64,000 nt of DNA from Fictibacillus barbaricus (lineage in GTDB: Bacteria; Bacillota; Bacilli; Bacillales; Fictibacillaceae), in NCBI RefSeq assembly GCF_014635025.1, contig NZ_BMCE01000002.1, positions 744,001 to 808,000 of the forward strand. The letters run 5' to 3'. Each line of letters begins with the position of its first letter. The stretch's first letter is position 1. Positions 61,575-64,000 of the stretch are shown in pieces. The notes beneath the pieces are model-generated. The model was given only the letters and a program-made list of their open reading frames with translations. It searched no databases and was not told the DNA's origin. A program made the position numbers and the translations under genes.

Positions 61575-62393
61575 ATGGCTGTTTTAACAACCTCAAACCT
61601 AACTTTATCTTATGGAAAAAAACCGATTATTGATGAATTGAATCTACAGATTCCAAAAGGTAAAATCACGGTCTTTATCGGAAGCAACGGCTGCGGTAAA
61701 TCCACCCTGTTACGTTCTATGGCACGCCTGTTACAGCCTAAGACAGGTCATGTTTTATTAAACGGAAAAGATATCGCCAAACGCTCTACTAAACAAGTAG
61801 CAAAAGAACTCGCCATTCTCCCGCAGGGCCCTGCAGCTCCTGAGGGACTGACAGTGCTTCAGCTTGTTAAGCAAGGACGCTTTCCTTATCAATCATGGCT
61901 TCAGCAGTGGTCTGCTGAAGATGAAAAAGCCGTTATGAATGCACTTAGAGCAACGAACCTGCTTTCTTTCATGGAAACACCGGTTGATTCGCTTTCTGGA
62001 GGACAGCGCCAGCGTGCTTGGATCGCTATGACACTTGCTCAAGGAACAGATACGATTCTACTCGATGAACCTACAACTTATTTAGACATGACACACCAAG
62101 TTGAGATTCTTGATCTTTTATTTGAGTTAAACGAAAAAGAACAGCGTACAATAGTAATGGTGCTTCATGATTTAAACTTAGCTTGCCGCTACGCCCATCA
62201 TATTGTAGCCATTCAAGATAAAACCGTATATGCGCAGGGTGCACCTGAAGAAATTATGAATGAACAATTAGTTGAAGATGTGTTTCAAATGCCAAGTACA
62301 GTGATTCCTGATCCCGTCTTTGGCACACCGATGTGTATTCCATATGGAAAGGGGCGAGTTGTGCGACATGTCAATACTCCTCAGTACGCCTAA
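61575..62393 (+). CDS. Iron-siderophore ABC transporter ATP-binding protein (FecE/YusV-like)
   Basis: This 272-residue ATPase has Walker A GSNGCGKST, signature LSGGQRQRAWIAMTLAQ, Walker B ILLDEPTTYLD and switch VLHDLN. It drives the permease pair; YusV in B. subtilis serves several siderophore permeases in the same way. The C-terminal end overlaps the start of the next gene by 26 bases. Confidence 0.92.
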   Translation: MAVLTTSNLTLSYGKKPIIDELNLQIPKGKITVFIGSNGCGKSTLLRSMARLLQPKTGHVLLNGKDIAKRSTKQVAKELAILPQGPAAPEGLTVLQLVKQGRFPYQSWLQQWSAEDEKAVMNALRATNLLSFMETPVDSLSGGQRQRAWIAMTLAQGTDTILLDEPTTYLDMTHQVEILDLLFELNEKEQRTIVMVLHDLNLACRYAHHIVAIQDKTVYAQGAPEEIMNEQLVEDVFQMPSTVIPDPVFGTPMCIPYGKGRVVRHVNTPQYA

Positions 62394-63126
62394 ATCTAAC
62401 GGATGGACAACAGACGAAAAGAATCATATCAGCTCTAACTACCGATTTTCTTTTCAAGCTCCATATGAAAATGAAGTGGTAGTCTCTGCTGAACAATTGC
62501 TTGATCAAGAGAACCTGCTTCAATTTCTGGATCAAACAGGACCACGTATCGGATCCAGCAAACGTCCTGTAACAGCCTCTCTCTTCTTCAAGAGATACGC
62601 ATATTGCAGCTTAACTTCTTGCCTGTATGGAATGACGATGCTTAATAAATCATTTGATATGAATATTAAAAACATCTACCTGATCGATCACAACTCTGAA
62701 AGCATGTGGCTGCCGTCTTTCACATTAAAAGATGCATCAGCCTGCCTTTCTTCTGAATCTCGAGAAGACTGGCGTTCTAGCGTAATTGAAACACTGTTTA
62801 AGGAAAATATATCTATTATGCTGAACCATGTTGCAAGCTCGGCACGCATCTCAAAAGCTACACTCTGGGAGAACGCATGGATATACATACGCTGGGTTTA
62901 TGAGACTTGGTTAAGCGAGGATCATCCTATTGAGGTAAAACAGCGCATTCAAGATGATTATGCATTCTTTATGGATGCCCCTGCTTTCCATTTTGGATTA
63001 ACTAAAAATCCGTTTCATCGTTTTATGGCTCCGACCGGATGCGAACCTGCAAAGACCCGAAAGACATGCTGCCTTTATTACAAAACTGAAAACGGGACTT
63101 GTTGCTCTACCTGTCCAAAGCGATAA
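62368..63126 (+). CDS. FhuF-like 2Fe-2S siderophore-iron reductase
   Basis: This 252-residue protein ends in the FhuF cluster motif CC-x10-C-x2-C, seen as KTCCLYYKTENGTCCSTC. Such proteins reduce ferric iron inside the cell to release it from siderophores. The ATG at 62368 has AAAGGGG about 14 bases before it, which is far, and the start lies inside the ATPase gene, so translation coupling is likely. It completes the iron operon and is followed by a terminator. Confidence 0.88.
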   Translation: MSILLSTPKSNGWTTDEKNHISSNYRFSFQAPYENEVVVSAEQLLDQENLLQFLDQTGPRIGSSKRPVTASLFFKRYAYCSLTSCLYGMTMLNKSFDMNIKNIYLIDHNSESMWLPSFTLKDASACLSSESREDWRSSVIETLFKENISIMLNHVASSARISKATLWENAWIYIRWVYETWLSEDHPIEVKQRIQDDYAFFMDAPAFHFGLTKNPFHRFMAPTGCEPAKTRKTCCLYYKTENGTCCSTCPKR

Positions 63127-63156
63127 AATCGAGGCTTTCTTCCCTCGATTTTTTGT
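63124..63156 (+). terminator. Terminator of the siderophore operon
   Basis: AAAATCGAGG and CCTCGATTTT form a stem around CTTTCTTC, followed by TTG and more T. Confidence 0.85.
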
Positions 63157-63215
63157 TTTTTCTTGCAAGTTTCCGGGTATTTTAGATAAAGATCGATTAA
63201 TTGGAGGCGATGTTC

Positions 63216-63503
63216 ATGTTATGGCTATGGATTTTCTTAGGAGTTTGTGCGGCTGCAGCCATTTTTATTTTAATACCAGGTTTAAAGGCTGCTAAAGAAT
63301 CTATGGGTGCCGTTCAAAAAATGAAGAGTACTGGAGACGGTATCACTGCACGTATGAATGACATTAAAACACAGCAGCAGCTGCTGCAAGAAAAGAAAGA
63401 CTATCTGCGTTATGACATTTACCAGAAGAAGAACAGTTTCACAGCTGTTAAGGAAGGATTCTCAGGATTAAAAGATACTTTTACTAAAATCATTAAAGAT
63501 TAG
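63216..63503 (+). CDS. Small membrane-anchored coiled-coil protein
   Basis: This 95-residue protein has one N-terminal hydrophobic helix (WLWIFLGVCAAAAIFILIPGL) and a helical, charged remainder (KTQQQLLQEKKDYLRYDIYQ) likely to form a coiled coil facing the cytoplasm or wall. The ATG at 63216 has GGAGG 8 bases before it; an in-frame TTG at 63201 and ATG at 63210 are too close to that site. Function unknown. It may share a transcript with the next gene, 15 bases away. Confidence 0.65.
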   Translation: MLWLWIFLGVCAAAAIFILIPGLKAAKESMGAVQKMKSTGDGITARMNDIKTQQQLLQEKKDYLRYDIYQKKNSFTAVKEGFSGLKDTFTKIIKD

Positions 63504-63518
63504 AGGACGAATCATATT

Positions 63519-64000
63519 GAATATTACTATCTTCGTAATGACGGCTATTGAAACCCCGGATGAAAAGACAATAAGCTCACTTAAAGAGGAGGAACTACCT
63601 TCCTACGAATTTTCAAAAAGAGGATTGTTTACCGCCTACTCACTTGAAACCGGGGAAAGATTGTTTAAAGATGAGAATGATACATGGTATGCTTCAGCTT
63701 CTTTTGAAAAAGAAAACTTTCATGATATCAAGTATGGAAGGCAAACCTTTCCCCCTCCATATACGGATATTCCGTCTGAAGAGCTATCATTTCTTCAAAT
63801 CTTAAATCGTCATGGATGGATACCCTTGAATGCTCATTACGATAAGGCATTATGTCATGTGGTTGCAGAGGTGGCTGACCTTGATTCGATTTCATTAGAA
63901 AAGCAGTCAATTCTTGCACATGCTGATGGGGATGATGATCCGCAGGTTGCCCATTCTATTCATTACATAGAGTCGAAACTTGCTGGCAAACGAACCCGCT
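63519..64000 (+). CDS. Partial protein of unknown function, cut by window edge
   Basis: An open frame of 160 codons runs to the window edge from TTG at 63519, with GAGG about 10 bases upstream; ATG at 63540 is an alternative. The sequence is soluble-looking and acidic, with patterns such as GLFTAYSLETGERLFKD and HGWIPLNAHYDKALCHVVAE. I do not recognise the family. The end of the gene is missing. Confidence 0.6.

Overview
The window looks like a piece of chromosome from a low-GC, endospore-forming Bacillaceae bacterium. Spore markers are a GerK-type germinant receptor operon (2859-6642) and an SspH-type small acid-soluble spore protein (55771-55950). AddAB plus SbcCD instead of RecBCD, a ComFB protein, an RsbR-type stressosome protein, MgtE and CorA, and strong AGGAGG ribosome binding sites with frequent TTG and GTG starts all fit this group. 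The genus cannot be fixed from the sequence alone. I see no rRNA, tRNA, CRISPR array, phage or insertion sequence.

Layout. 1-2700: end of a radical SAM protein and a YknW/YknX-like pair without its ABC partner genes. 2859-6642: germinant receptor A, B and C subunits, overlapping. 6681-18515: a four-gene minus-strand repair operon addB-addA-sbcD-sbcC, each gene overlapping or nearly touching the next. 18640-20200: a c-di-GMP module with a sigma-A promoter, a GEMM-I (c-di-GMP-I) riboswitch, a long structured RNA of unknown class, a terminator and a GGDEF diguanylate cyclase, all on the minus strand. 20229-23826: a small kinase-like protein, two small conserved proteins, an RsbR paralogue behind a possible sigma-B promoter, an amidase and a 35-residue membrane peptide. 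23942-31655: MarR regulator with a drug exporter, GNAT enzyme, MgtE, DoxX, methionine aminopeptidase and small membrane proteins. 31749-37703: isoaspartyl dipeptidase and a branched-chain-type amino-acid ABC importer. 37798-44172: a compact 4-hydroxyphenylacetate (homoprotocatechuate) catabolic operon headed by its own GntR-FCD regulator, which has two near-identical palindromes in front of it. 44385-48702: ComFB, cold-shock protein, lipoprotein, chemotaxis-type transducer and several very small proteins. 48817-58188: mixed housekeeping and transport genes. 58364-63126: a Fur-boxed ferric-siderophore uptake system (divergent binding protein; two permeases, ATPase and FhuF-like reductase). The last 800 bases hold a small coiled-coil protein and a gene cut by the window edge.

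How the genes work together. The catabolic operon can be read as uptake or sensing of an aromatic acid, hydroxylation (HpaB), ring cleavage (HpaD), aldehyde oxidation (HpaE), decarboxylation/isomerisation (HpaG) and, by inference, a final aldol cleavage by a DapA-family enzyme in place of HpaI. The iron operon couples uptake to a 2Fe-2S reductase under two Fur boxes. The c-di-GMP module links a riboswitch to the enzyme that makes its ligand, and the window also codes for ComFB, a family reported to bind cyclic dinucleotides.

The best candidates for something undescribed are the 170-base structured RNA between the c-di-GMP aptamer and the terminator (about 19880-20050), a terminator/antiterminator pair in the leader of an MFS exporter (52216-52259), and three unlisted small proteins (23719-23826, 45163-45306, 48595-48702).
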